Shown here: in pieces, positions 8,829 through 17,533 of the stretch
How the letters are laid out: each line of letters opens with the position of its first letter
How positions within the stretch are numbered: the first letter of the stretch is position 1
From: Chitinispirillales bacterium
GTDB lineage: Bacteria; Fibrobacterota; Chitinivibrionia; Chitinivibrionales; Chitinispirillaceae
Assembly (NCBI GenBank): GCA_031254105.1
Contig: JAIRVB010000031.1
Location: 29,581-93,580 of the forward strand
DNA: 64,000 nucleotides
Reading direction: 5' to 3'
The notes under the pieces: generated by a model
Told to the model about the DNA's origin: nothing
Database searches by the model: none
What the model saw: only the letters and a program-made list of their open reading frames with translations
Made by a program: the position numbers and the translations under genes

Positions 8829-9911
8829 ATGATAACTCTTAATACTTTAACAGATTCCGAAAAACCCGCTATAACTGCACAAACGGCGGCGGCTAAAGAG
8901 GTAAATCTGCCGCCGCTTCATATGTCCAGCTCTCCGCATGTGCGCAGCGCTATTACCGTACCTATGATAATGCTTTTCGCTATCATTGCGATGGTGCCTT
9001 CCCTTGCAGCTTCAGTCGTTTTCTTTGGTGTTAACGCTCTTATACTTACAGCAGCCTGTGTAGGCGCGGCGGTTGGAACAGAATGGATTATCAACAAAGC
9101 GCTCAAAAAAGAGCAGTCTATCGGTGATTTAAGCGCGGTTGTTACGGGAATCCTTGTAGCCTTTAACCTGCCTCCATCGCTTCCTGTTTGGATGGCTGTG
9201 ATAGGATCAGTGTTTGCCATAGGGGTCGCCAAAATGGTTTTTGGCGGTCTTGGGGCAAACTTCATTAACCCGGCGCTTGCGGGACGCGCTTTTCTTATGG
9301 CAAACTATCCCGCAGAAATGACAAATTTTCCCGCCACTGTTTTTGGCAGCATAAACGCCTTGCCGGATGGTATCTCAAGCGCCACGCCGTTAGAAGCGAT
9401 AAAGACAGCTTTCAGTCAGGGAAGTTTTCAAGTTTCGGAATTTGCAAACGCGCTCCCGCAGCTCTTCTTCGGCAATGTTGGCGGTACTATAGGAGAAACC
9501 TCCGCGCTCGCGCTTCTTATAGGCGGAATATTTCTTATTGCGGGAAGAATTATTGACTTTCGTATACCTCTCACCTATATCGGGACGGTATTCTTTCTGT
9601 TTTGGATAGCAAACGGTACAGGAACATATTTTACGCTTGAATCTATAATCACACCCGTTTTTCATGTTCTGGCTGGCGGGCTCATGCTTGGCGCTTTTTT
9701 TATGGCGACAGATATGGCGACATCTCCGATAACCCCTAAAGGGCGGATAATATTTGGCATAGGGTGCGGAGTTTTGACTTTTTTGATTAGAAAATACGGA
9801 GGATACCCCGAGGGTGTCTCCTACTCTATTCTTCTTATGAATCTGGTGGTTCCGCTTATTGACCGCTGCACCAGACCAACAATTTACGGTGAGGTAAGAG
9901 GCCGTGGGTGA
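8829..9911 (+). CDS. rnfD: Rnf complex membrane subunit D
   Basis: A 360-aa integral membrane subunit with about ten hydrophobic segments. The covalent-FMN motif is present as SSATPL at 183-188 (Thr186 the expected attachment site), preceded by the family sequence GANFINPALAGRAFLMA. The C-terminal FFMATDMATSPITPKGR is also diagnostic. It shuttles electrons inside the membrane and forms part of the ion path with RnfA/E. The first 40 residues are a cytosolic extension with the conserved SPHVRS. Its end overlaps rnfG by 8 bp, consistent with coupling. Confidence 0.97.
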   Translation: MITLNTLTDSEKPAITAQTAAAKEVNLPPLHMSSSPHVRSAITVPMIMLFAIIAMVPSLAASVVFFGVNALILTAACVGAAVGTEWIINKALKKEQSIGDLSAVVTGILVAFNLPPSLPVWMAVIGSVFAIGVAKMVFGGLGANFINPALAGRAFLMANYPAEMTNFPATVFGSINALPDGISSATPLEAIKTAFSQGSFQVSEFANALPQLFFGNVGGTIGETSALALLIGGIFLIAGRIIDFRIPLTYIGTVFFLFWIANGTGTYFTLESIITPVFHVLAGGLMLGAFFMATDMATSPITPKGRIIFGIGCGVLTFLIRKYGGYPEGVSYSILLMNLVVPLIDRCTRPTIYGEVRGRG

Positions 9912-10563
9912 AATAATAAAACTAACTGCAGCGCTTGTCGTGATTTCGATGGTCATTGGTTTAGCGGTAGCCGTAACCAACAACAAGACAAAAGATAGAA
10001 TTAAAGAACAGCAGCTTCATATTCAGCAATCAGCCGTAGAAGCGGTTTTTCCCAGCGGCGTTGCAATAAGCGAACATGAAGGCGACGGCGGTCTGCCCTA
10101 CAAATACTGGAGCGCTTCCGACAATGGAGAACTGATCGGTTATGCTTTTAAAATAACCGGTCAGGGGTACGCGGGCGACATATTATTTATGATAAGTGCT
10201 GATACTGCCGGAAAAATACTTGGTATGACCGTTCTTGAGCACAACGAAACCCCTGGGCTTGGTTCAAGAGTTACGGAAGTGGCGTCAAACAAATATATCT
10301 GGTATCCCGTAGGGTCCTCTGAAAAAGTAAAACCCTGGTTTACAGAGCAGTTTGAAGGGCTCTCCTGCTTTAAACCGATAGGTATTGACAAAAGCGGCGA
10401 ATGGCACAAGTTCGATGCGCAAAGGCGCGCGCAACTGCAAAGCAGAAACACTGTTACCGCAATCACAGGTTCGACAATTACCACGGCAGCGTTTACAAAG
10501 AGTATTGAGCGAAAGGCAGCGGTTTACGTAGCAAGTTTAAAAGAGAAGTATTTGGAGAAATGA
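9904..10563 (+). CDS. rnfG: Rnf complex flavoprotein subunit G
   Basis: A 219-aa subunit with one N-terminal membrane helix (about 4-25) and a periplasmic FMN-binding domain. The flavinylation motif appears as TGSTIT at 188-193, with Thr193 the expected FMN-phosphodiester site (a variant of SGATxT); this normally needs an ApbE transferase, not seen in the window. Other family signs are GYAGDILFMI and LEHNETPGLGSRV. GTG start (ggccGTGGGTGAA), inside the end of rnfD. After this gene the operon is interrupted by a 157-bp gap holding a long inverted repeat. Confidence 0.95.
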   Translation: MGEIIKLTAALVVISMVIGLAVAVTNNKTKDRIKEQQLHIQQSAVEAVFPSGVAISEHEGDGGLPYKYWSASDNGELIGYAFKITGQGYAGDILFMISADTAGKILGMTVLEHNETPGLGSRVTEVASNKYIWYPVGSSEKVKPWFTEQFEGLSCFKPIGIDKSGEWHKFDAQRRAQLQSRNTVTAITGSTITTAAFTKSIERKAAVYVASLKEKYLEK

Positions 10564-10580
10564 AAGAGGGTTTGATATTA

Positions 10581-10672
10581 CATCCTTGCGCGAAGGCGGG
10601 AATCCAATGTTCTTACTTCCGTTATTTGGCTAAAGAAATGGGACAATAGATTCCCGCCTCCGCGCAAGGATG
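10581..10672. repeat. Long inverted repeat inside the rnf operon
   Basis: Arms 10581-10604 and 10649-10672 are 24 bp each and complementary at 23 positions, around a 44-base spacer. Their core, GCGAAGGCGGGAATC, resembles the CCCGC...GCGGG palindromes elsewhere in the window (31395-31412, 36851-36877, 28796-28820, about 19438-19465). All other rnf gene junctions overlap or nearly touch except rnfC-rnfD, so the element looks inserted. In RNA it would form a strong stem-loop between rnfG and rnfE. Confidence 0.85.
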
Positions 10673-10720
10673 AACGTACTATAGAACTGTACACTATGCA
10701 AGAAGGAAACGTAACTAAAA

Positions 10721-11317
10721 ATGCTTAAGGAAGAAGTTAAGCGTGGTGTTATTACCGAGAACCCCATATTGATACTTGCTTTGGGGCTATGCCCCTCTTT
10801 GGCTGTGAGTACATCGGTTACAAACGGGCTTGGGATGGGGCTTGCCACGATGTTTGTGCTGGTGTGTTCCAATATTATCATCTCCATTATTAAAGGATGG
10901 GTTCCCGATAAGGTCAGGATTCCCTGCTTTATTATGGTGAGTGCGGCTTTTGTTTCGATACTGCATCTTTTTATCAAAGCCTACATGCCGCTTCTTGACC
11001 AGCGGCTGGGGATTTTTATTCCGCTCATTACTGTCAACTGCATAATCCTGGGCCGCGCTGAAGCGTTCGCTTCAAAAAACAGCCTTTCGCGTTCATTTAC
11101 TGATGGTATCGTTATGGGGTTGGGGTTTACAGTATCGCTTCTCATCCTCAGCGCCATAAGAGAGTTCTTAGGCAGCAACAAGCTTTTTGATCTGATGGTT
11201 ATACCAAAATTCCAACCATTAACAGCGTTCGCGCTTGCGCCAGGCGGCTTTTTTACCATCGCCTTTGTAATGGGGGTCGTGAGTTTTCTCCGTAGTAGAA
11301 AGGAAGCCCGCGCATGA
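10721..11317 (+). CDS. rnfE: Rnf complex membrane subunit E
   Basis: A 198-aa membrane protein with six hydrophobic segments and the family landmarks NPILILALGLCPSLAVS near the start, PLITVNCIILGRAEAFAS in the middle and FLRSRKEARA at the end. RnfE and RnfA are homologous, inversely oriented subunits that build the transmembrane iron-sulfur and ion path; the Cys in ALGLCP and VNCIILGRAEA fits the buried cluster site. An AGAAGGAAACG stretch lies upstream of the ATG. The stop overlaps the rnfA start (ATGA, 11314-11317). Confidence 0.96.
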   Translation: MLKEEVKRGVITENPILILALGLCPSLAVSTSVTNGLGMGLATMFVLVCSNIIISIIKGWVPDKVRIPCFIMVSAAFVSILHLFIKAYMPLLDQRLGIFIPLITVNCIILGRAEAFASKNSLSRSFTDGIVMGLGFTVSLLILSAIREFLGSNKLFDLMVIPKFQPLTAFALAPGGFFTIAFVMGVVSFLRSRKEARA

Positions 11318-11940
11318 ACAGCTTCATGAGTATTGTTCAAATCGCTTTAGCCGCGGTACTGATTCAGAATTTTGTTTTAGCCCGGTTTCTTGGACTCTGT
11401 CCGTTTTTCGGAGTGTCAAAAAAACTCTCAAGCGCCACAGGAATGGGTATGGCCGTAGTGTTTGTAATGACCATAGCATCGATGTTTACCTGGGTGGTTG
11501 AAAGATATATACTCGTTCCCTTTGATATCCGGTACCTTGAAATAATAGTTTTTATTTTAATTATCGCTTCTTTAGTGCAGCTTCTTGAGTTGATAATGCG
11601 CAAGTTTACCCCCAGCCTCTACGAGTCGCTCGGGATTTACTTGCCTCTTATCTCCACTAACTGCGCGCTTTTTGCGGTAGTGATTATTAACACCGGAACA
11701 AATCAGTTTACAGGTCGGCCGTTTACCTTTATAGAAAGCACAATCAACGGAACCGCATCCGGTATCGGATTTCTCATTGCGCTTGTACTGATGGCGGGAA
11801 TCAGGGAAAAACTTGAACTTGCCGACGTCCCCAAAACACTTGACGGGCTGCCAATAGCGTTTATCAGCGCGGGGCTCATGGCGCTTGCGTTTCTTGGCTT
11901 TTCGGGACTCTCCTTTTTTGCGGCCAGCGGAGGACAATAG
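11314..11940 (+). CDS. rnfA: Rnf complex membrane subunit A
   Basis: A 208-aa membrane subunit homologous to RnfE, with NFVLARFLGLCPFFGVSKK near the start and LPLISTNCALFAVVI in the middle, both carrying the Cys expected at the RnfA/E cluster. Six hydrophobic segments are visible. Its last residues (FFAASGGQ) are followed after 2 bp by rnfB. Start ATG at 11314 overlaps rnfE by 4 bp. Identity is certain. Confidence 0.96.
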   Translation: MNSFMSIVQIALAAVLIQNFVLARFLGLCPFFGVSKKLSSATGMGMAVVFVMTIASMFTWVVERYILVPFDIRYLEIIVFILIIASLVQLLELIMRKFTPSLYESLGIYLPLISTNCALFAVVIINTGTNQFTGRPFTFIESTINGTASGIGFLIALVLMAGIREKLELADVPKTLDGLPIAFISAGLMALAFLGFSGLSFFAASGGQ

Positions 11941-11942
11941 CA

Positions 11943-12968
11943 GTGGAAATTTTGATACCCATATTAGTTCTAGGTCTCGTTGGGCTGTTTTTCGGACTTG
12001 GGCTTGGAATTGCCTCAAAGAAACTTCATGTATTCGTTGATCCAAAAATATCACGAATTCAGGAGACGCTCCCCGGCGCAAACTGCGGGGCATGCGGTTT
12101 TCCCGGGTGCGGCGGATTTGCTAAAGCCGCCGCTGAAGGTAAAGCTGCCGCAAACGCCTGTACTCCAGGAGGAGAAAAAATTGCCCACGCCGTAGCGGAC
12201 ATAATGGGTGTGAGCGCCTCTGTAAGCGATCCTCTTATGGCTGTAGTACACTGTAAAGGCGGACAAAAGGAAGCCCTTGAGCGCTCCATTTACGATGGGA
12301 TAAAGGACTGTCACGCCGCGATACTCATAGGAAACGGTTCGAAAGTGTGCCTTGACGGCTGTCTTGGTCTTGGCAGCTGCGTAAAGGCGTGTCTCTTTGA
12401 CGCCCTTAGCGTCAATGAAAACGATGTCGCTGTTGTAAACCCTGAAAAATGCAGCGGATGCGGAAAATGCGTAACAGCATGTCCGCGAAATATTATCTCC
12501 ATTATCCCGCAGGTACACAAAATATTCTTAGCCTGCTCTAATCATGATAAGGGCGCCAAAATTAAAAAATACTGTTCCGTAGGATGCACCGCTTGCACAC
12601 TGTGCATAAAAGCGACTCCTTCGGGAACAATAACAATAGAAAAAAATCTTCCTGTTCTTGACTACAGCAAAGATGAGAACTTTATTACCGCCAACGCAAA
12701 ATGTCCCTCAAAGTGTTTTGTAGATCTTGTAAAAGCGCGTCCCCGCGCGAACATCGACACCAAATGCGTAGGCTGCGGTGAATGTGTAAAACTCTGCCCT
12801 ATTGCCGGAACCATTAAAGGGGAGCAGGATAAGCGTCATGTTATTGATAAAGATAAGTGCATTGGTTGTGGTATATGCCTGAACGCATGCTCAAAAAGGG
12901 CGATTGCGCTTTGGGGAGGGTTGGGATATGAGTCTGTGGAGAACAACAGCAGATTGAGGAATACTTAA
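11943..12968 (+). CDS. rnfB: Rnf complex ferredoxin-like subunit B
   Basis: A 341-aa subunit that takes electrons from ferredoxin. One N-terminal membrane helix (about 4-24) is followed by the [4Fe-4S] domain NCGACGFPGCGGFA, a second cysteine region (CLDGCLGLGSCVKAC), then ferredoxin-type motifs CSGCGKCVTACP, CTACTLCIKA, CVGCGECVKLCP and CIGCGICLNACSKRA. This multi-cluster tail is the long form found in anaerobes. GTG start two bases after rnfA, last gene of the operon. No obvious terminator follows, only A/T-rich sequence. Confidence 0.96.
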   Translation: MEILIPILVLGLVGLFFGLGLGIASKKLHVFVDPKISRIQETLPGANCGACGFPGCGGFAKAAAEGKAAANACTPGGEKIAHAVADIMGVSASVSDPLMAVVHCKGGQKEALERSIYDGIKDCHAAILIGNGSKVCLDGCLGLGSCVKACLFDALSVNENDVAVVNPEKCSGCGKCVTACPRNIISIIPQVHKIFLACSNHDKGAKIKKYCSVGCTACTLCIKATPSGTITIEKNLPVLDYSKDENFITANAKCPSKCFVDLVKARPRANIDTKCVGCGECVKLCPIAGTIKGEQDKRHVIDKDKCIGCGICLNACSKRAIALWGGLGYESVENNSRLRNT

Positions 12969-13384
12969 CAAATTAAAATTTTCAATTTACAAATTACAAC
13001 TAAGGCAAGATACAAAAAATTCACAATAATGATCAATGGCTCGCAGTTACACCCGTAAACCTATTTATTTCATCCATAAGCTTGCGGCAGGGATAGCAAT
13101 CATGTCATTTTCAAACCGTAAGACATACTTCACCGGCATATATTGAAACAATTTACACTAGCTACTTTAGGTTACTTTTTTATGAGGCAATTCGGCATTT
13201 GTAGGTATTAAGTGACAAAACAATCCTGATAAAGCCGCGTTAAGCAATAAATTGAATCCCTCCACTAAATCAACATAAACAGCGTGGAGGGCAATCAATT
13301 TTACAACCCAAATCATTGTAATTGAACGCGTTGTCTGATTAGTTTAATTCTCCAACTATCCTTGGCAAGTATTATCTTAAACTC
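12969..13384. other. Gene-free gap with one hairpin
   Basis: No gene is visible in these 416 bases between rnfB and the Rpn-type gene. The only structure seen is an inverted repeat at 13258-13265 (CCCTCCAC) and 13284-13291 (GTGGAGGG), extended outward by partly matching ATTGA/TCAAT flanks. It could form a hairpin about 95 bp upstream of the nuclease start. Confidence 0.6.
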
Positions 13385-14320
13385 ATGATCATAGCCAACC
13401 CGATATACGACGCGACATTCAAGCGGTTACTCGAAAACGACCGCGCCGCGAAATTTTTCATTGGAACTATTCTTAACTGCAAGGTACTCTCTCTTGAGCC
13501 GACGGTGCGTGAGCACACCGAGTATGACGATAAAACGGGGAAACTTACTCTTTTCCGCATGGATTTCGCCGCGACTATACAAACCGGAAATGAGGGTGAA
13601 AAGCGGGTAATTATCGAGCTTCAGAAAGCGAAGCATCTTGGCGATGTTTACCGTTTCAGAAAATATCCTGGCAAAGAATACGTCAGGTCAAAGCTGCCTA
13701 TAATTTCAATCTACATTCTTGGCTTTAATCTGTCGGTGGAATCTCCCGCGTTCGGCAATGTTCCTGTTTACCGTGATCTCCGCACTAATGAAGAGCTTCA
13801 TTTCTACGACTCTTTTGTTGAACAGCTGACCCACAGCGCGTATTTTGTGCAGGCAAAGAGAATAAAACGCAGTCCAGACTCAAAGCTTGACAAACTGCTT
13901 TCGGTATTTGAGCAGGATAATTTCGTGGGAGATGACAGGACTACAAAAAACTATCCTCTTGAGGTTGACGATCCTGAGATCAAAACGGTAATTGATGTTT
14001 TGCGTCATGTGGCCGCCGATCCAAAGGCGCGGGAGGAGTTAGACCGTGAGGAGTATTATCAGGAAGCGATGGATGAGATGTTTGGGGAAAAAGACCGTGA
14101 ACTTGTTCAAACCAAACTGAAATATGAGGACGCGATACAGCGCGAAGAGGAAGCTAATAAAACAATAGAGCGGCAAAACCATGAGCTTGCCGAAACAAGG
14201 CAGCGCGAAGAAGAGGCAAACAACCGTCAAAAAACATCAATAAAAAATCTTATTGACAAAGGATTTTCGCCGGAAGAGGTTTCTCATCTCTTAAATATCC
14301 CTATTCAGTTGATACAATAA
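13385..14320 (+). CDS. Rpn-family PD-(D/E)XK nuclease (recombination-promoting nuclease/putative transposase)
   Basis: A 311-aa protein. The opening NPIYDATFKRLLENDRAAKFFIGTIL is typical of this family. The PD-(D/E)XK core is seen as Asp60 (FRMDFAA) and Glu78-x-Gln80 (IIELQKAK). About residues 218-290 form a charged coiled coil (DRELVQTKLKYEDAIQREE...), and the last 25 residues (IDKGFSPEEVSHLLNIP) look like a small HTH found at the end of many family members. Rpn proteins are DNA nucleases that promote recombination; some E. coli Rpn loci have been linked to phage defence with an antitoxin translated from inside the gene. An in-frame internal ATG at 14069 with AGGA four bases upstream fits that idea. 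No neighbours suggest an operon. Confidence 0.85.
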   Translation: MIIANPIYDATFKRLLENDRAAKFFIGTILNCKVLSLEPTVREHTEYDDKTGKLTLFRMDFAATIQTGNEGEKRVIIELQKAKHLGDVYRFRKYPGKEYVRSKLPIISIYILGFNLSVESPAFGNVPVYRDLRTNEELHFYDSFVEQLTHSAYFVQAKRIKRSPDSKLDKLLSVFEQDNFVGDDRTTKNYPLEVDDPEIKTVIDVLRHVAADPKAREELDREEYYQEAMDEMFGEKDRELVQTKLKYEDAIQREEEANKTIERQNHELAETRQREEEANNRQKTSIKNLIDKGFSPEEVSHLLNIPIQLIQ

Positions 14321-14335
14321 TTTAAAACCTCTCCG

Positions 14336-15622
14336 CTATCCCTCAGCGATATTCCGCGCCAGTTTTTCCAACCTGTTTCTGTAATCATTTAAACAAAACG
14401 CCCTTGCCTGCGCAACCCCGGTATCTATCGCCGCCTTTGCCACCGCAACGCTCTCCTCAACTAGTACACGGGGATCAAGCGGTTTTGGGATAATATATTC
14501 CGGCCCGAATTTCAGCGAATCAACGCCGTATGCGTCAAGTACCATCTCAGGAACATCGGGACGTATCGCAATATCAGCAAGCGCGCGCGTAGCCGCCACT
14601 TTCATCTCCTCATTTATCGTCGAAGCCCTTACGTCAAGCGCGCCCCTGAAAATAAAGGGGAAACCAAGCACATTATTCACCTGATTTGGGAAATCGCTTC
14701 TTCCGGTCGCCATAACCAGATCGCTTCTCACCGCGCGCGCGGCATCATAACCGATTTCAGGATCGGGGTTTGCCATAGCAAAGATTATGGGACGGCTTGC
14801 CATGCTCTCAACCATCGCGGGAGATACAAGACCGGCGGTACTGAGGCCCGCGAACAGATCCGCTCCCTCAAGCGCCTGCGACAGAGTGCGCTTTGGGGTA
14901 TCAACAGCAAACGGCTCTTTATATTTGTTCATTCCATCTGTACGCCCCTTGTAAACCACGCCTTTAGAATCTACAAGCATGATATTTTCCATCTTCACGC
15001 CCAAACGAACATACAGATAAGCGCAGGAAACGGCAGCCGCTCCGGCTCCGGAAAAAACAACTTTCAACTCGTCAAGAGCCTTATCCTGCAGCCGCGCCGC
15101 GTTTATCAGCGCGGCGCCGGAGATTATCGCCGTTCCATGCTGATCATCATGAAACACCGGAATGTTCATCCGCTTTTTTAACTCTTCTTCGATGTAGAAA
15201 CATTCGGGCGCTTTGATATCTTCAAGATTAATGCCGCCAAAGGTCGGCTCCATAGACTTGACGATGCTAATAAACTCATCTGGGTTTGAAACATTAAGCT
15301 CAAGATCAAAAACATCAATATCCGCAAACCGCTTGAATAAAATCCCCTTGCCCTCCATAACCGGTTTTCCGGCTAATGGGCCGATATTGCCAAGACCTAA
15401 AACCGCGCTGCCGTCTGTGATCACAGCGACAAGGTTTCCTTTGGACGTGTAGCGGTACGCGGCTGCCGGGTCTTTATGAATTTCGCGGCACGGTTCCGCC
15501 ACTCCGGGAGTGTAGGCCAGCGACAAATCCTTTTGAGTGCGGCACGGCTTTGTAGAAATTACCTCTATTTTACCGGGCCTGTTTTTTTCGTGATAATCTA
15601 AAGCATCCTGACGTGTAATCAT
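14336..15622 (-). CDS. Malic enzyme (malate dehydrogenase, oxaloacetate-decarboxylating)
   Basis: A 428-aa short-form malic enzyme that converts malate to pyruvate and CO2 with NAD(P)+. Diagnostic pieces are [13 protein letters not shown] near residue 35 (catalytic Tyr), [14 protein letters not shown], the metal-binding region [29 protein letters not shown] (ED and DD ligands), and the NAD-binding [10 protein letters not shown]. No C-terminal phosphotransacetylase-like domain is fused, unlike E. coli MaeB. It links C4 acids to pyruvate, fitting a fermenter. Monocistronic, minus strand; cofactor choice cannot be settled by eye. Confidence 0.94.
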   Translation of the reverse strand: MITRQDALDYHEKNRPGKIEVISTKPCRTQKDLSLAYTPGVAEPCREIHKDPAAAYRYTSKGNLVAVITDGSAVLGLGNIGPLAGKPVMEGKGILFKRFADIDVFDLELNVSNPDEFISIVKSMEPTFGGINLEDIKAPECFYIEEELKKRMNIPVFHDDQHGTAIISGAALINAARLQDKALDELKVVFSGAGAAAVSCAYLYVRLGVKMENIMLVDSKGVVYKGRTDGMNKYKEPFAVDTPKRTLSQALEGADLFAGLSTAGLVSPAMVESMASRPIIFAMANPDPEIGYDAARAVRSDLVMATGRSDFPNQVNNVLGFPFIFRGALDVRASTINEEMKVAATRALADIAIRPDVPEMVLDAYGVDSLKFGPEYIIPKPLDPRVLVEESVAVAKAAIDTGVAQARAFCLNDYRNRLEKLARNIAEG

Positions 15623-15761
15623 CTGAAACCTGTCTGCCTTGTGGGAGAACGAAATTGTTATTACCTGAAATAATATATATTATTACGATGGCGGGGGGTA
15701 GCGTCAATACAATTGCCGGACAGGGTTTTGATTGTGAAATGATGAAAGCGTTTGCTTAAAT

Positions 15762-15786
15762 GACAGGGGGCTTTTGCCCCCTTGTC
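15762..15786 (-). terminator. Hairpin after the GH5 cellulase gene
   Basis: Nine bases beyond the stop of the GH5 gene, GACAGGGGGC and GCCCCCTTGTC pair around a short TTTT loop. On the minus strand it reads as a G/C-rich stem followed by ATTTAAGC. This fits a Rho-independent terminator with a weak T-tract. Confidence 0.6.
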
Positions 15787-15794
15787 TAAGTATA

Positions 15795-17342
15795 TCAATT
15801 AACTATCGCGAGTTTTGTTTTGTAAACTTGTTTTCCTGATGATATATTTCTTACGACCAGAAAATAGTTTCCTTTGGAAATTTTTTGATTATTCATGATT
15901 ACAGGCTGATTGTTAACGTAATTGTATTTGCCTGCCTGCCTGCCCCTGATATCATAAAGAAATACTCGCGCAGACTCTACTGACGCCGGACCGCGCAGGT
16001 ATACACCGCCGTTCGCTCGGCTGATTGACCATTGCGCATTTTGGACGGCGGCAGCCGTTGGGCGAGTTTTGATTGATGTGATGTCTGCCAGTTCCGTCAT
16101 CATTTCGTCTAAAACTTCCGCGGCAAATCCTCCGGGCAGCGGTTTACCGGCCGTAGTCCCAGCCGGGGTAGTTGATCTTTCGAGTATCTTGAAATTGCCG
16201 CCATCGTCCCAAAAGACAGGTATGATGCTGTTTGTACGCATTGTCTTAGCGACGGAACTCATATAATCAATATGGTTTTCCTGGTGCTCTCGGGTAATGG
16301 CTACGCCGCCCACGTTTACGCCCAAGGTCGCGCGGCGATTGGTAGGCGCGCCGCATTCGCCTATATATACGGCTATTCCCTCATCAATGAAAAGGGTTTT
16401 CAGTATATTCATGTTAGTATTTAGTTGGTCGATGTCGGTTTGAGCGCCCCATGTATGTCTTGCGTTTGTCGCCGCAATATTTACCGTATAAGGTTTCGGC
16501 GTGTAGAAATGAGCTTTAACAATCAGCTTGTCCGTACCGTTGCCGCCGTCATTAGGGATTAATTTTCCACGGTTATGGGCGCGCTGCACTACATTAGGCT
16601 CCGTACCGCCTAATCCGGGAACCGCCACGAAACGGGCAATATTATTACCGCCCGTTGCGCGTATCGCGTTTAACGCCGCCTGACTCCAGTCAAAAAGTAC
16701 GTCCTGTTCATTCTGGTAAGAAGCGGAAGAAGCATCGTCCCCCCAACCGCCTGCATGGACTTCGTTCATCACCTCGAAAATAAGGTAGTCTCCGTAATCC
16801 TTGAAATACTCGGCTATTTGCGTCCACACCTTACTCAGTTTGTCTTGCAGTTCATTCTTAACCGCAGTGTTGACATTAGTCGTACCTCTGGTAATGACGT
16901 TCGACATCCTGAGCCAACTCGCGTGATTGTTTCCATGACCATCGTGGTGGACGTTGATGATTACCGCCTTGGCTCCAGCTGTTTTTGCGTAGCCTACTAT
17001 TTCAGCGACACGCGCAAGCCGTTCTTCTGAAAGTTTATAATCGGGCGCAGGGCCTATGTGCCCTGTCCAGGTTACCGGAATGCGAGCGAGATCGAAGCCC
17101 GATTCAATAACGCCGTTGAACAACTCCTGCGTTGCCGGCGGCCTACCCCATGCTGTTTCCAATGCCACGGTATCCTGACCGCTCAACTGACGCAACGCAT
17201 CCATGGTATTACCCAGATTCCAGCCGATCTTAACATCCGACAAAAATTGCAAAGCGGTTTTGCCCGACATCGGTTCCGGCTGCGCCCACGCAGTAAAAAC
17301 CGCGAGAGTCATTACAAGTAAACATTGTCTGATGCGATTCAT
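15795..17342 (-). CDS. Secreted GH5-family cellulase with C-terminal sorting-type domain
   Basis: A 515-aa secreted glycoside hydrolase. The start at 17342 is chosen because GAGGTG lies seven bases upstream and it begins directly with a signal peptide (MNRIRQCLLVMTLAVFTAWAQP); an in-frame start at 17372 adds ten polar residues. The GH5 catalytic domain covers about 25-415: IGWNLGNTMD, ARIPVTW, INVHHDGH, the acid/base Glu in FEVMNEVH (about 194) and the nucleophile Glu in YIGECGAP (about 329). A C-terminal module (about 430-515) with VFLYDIRGRQAGKYN and ISKGNYFLVVRN resembles the sorting or attachment domains of Fibrobacterota enzymes. It likely cuts beta-1,4-glucans outside the cell; exact substrate unknown. 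Confidence 0.92.
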   Translation of the reverse strand: MNRIRQCLLVMTLAVFTAWAQPEPMSGKTALQFLSDVKIGWNLGNTMDALRQLSGQDTVALETAWGRPPATQELFNGVIESGFDLARIPVTWTGHIGPAPDYKLSEERLARVAEIVGYAKTAGAKAVIINVHHDGHGNNHASWLRMSNVITRGTTNVNTAVKNELQDKLSKVWTQIAEYFKDYGDYLIFEVMNEVHAGGWGDDASSASYQNEQDVLFDWSQAALNAIRATGGNNIARFVAVPGLGGTEPNVVQRAHNRGKLIPNDGGNGTDKLIVKAHFYTPKPYTVNIAATNARHTWGAQTDIDQLNTNMNILKTLFIDEGIAVYIGECGAPTNRRATLGVNVGGVAITREHQENHIDYMSSVAKTMRTNSIIPVFWDDGGNFKILERSTTPAGTTAGKPLPGGFAAEVLDEMMTELADITSIKTRPTAAAVQNAQWSISRANGGVYLRGPASVESARVFLYDIRGRQAGKYNYVNNQPVIMNNQKISKGNYFLVVRNISSGKQVYKTKLAIVN

Positions 17343-17533
17343 AGCGCACCTCTTTCTATTAGATTGTTTCACTACTATCCCAAAGATTTCTTAAACCCAA
17401 TCTACCCGCTAAGGAAGTAAAGTTAAAAAATCATACCAGCTCTCTTAATAGGAATACATATTATATCATAATATAATTCAGGAATATGTCAAATAGTTCA
17501 TTTTTTGGGAAGGCCAAATATACACGTTTTATG

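Noticed and set aside
9390..9986. A 198-codon minus-strand open frame across rnfD/rnfG
   Set aside because: Antisense to two certain genes, with biased composition and no family signal.
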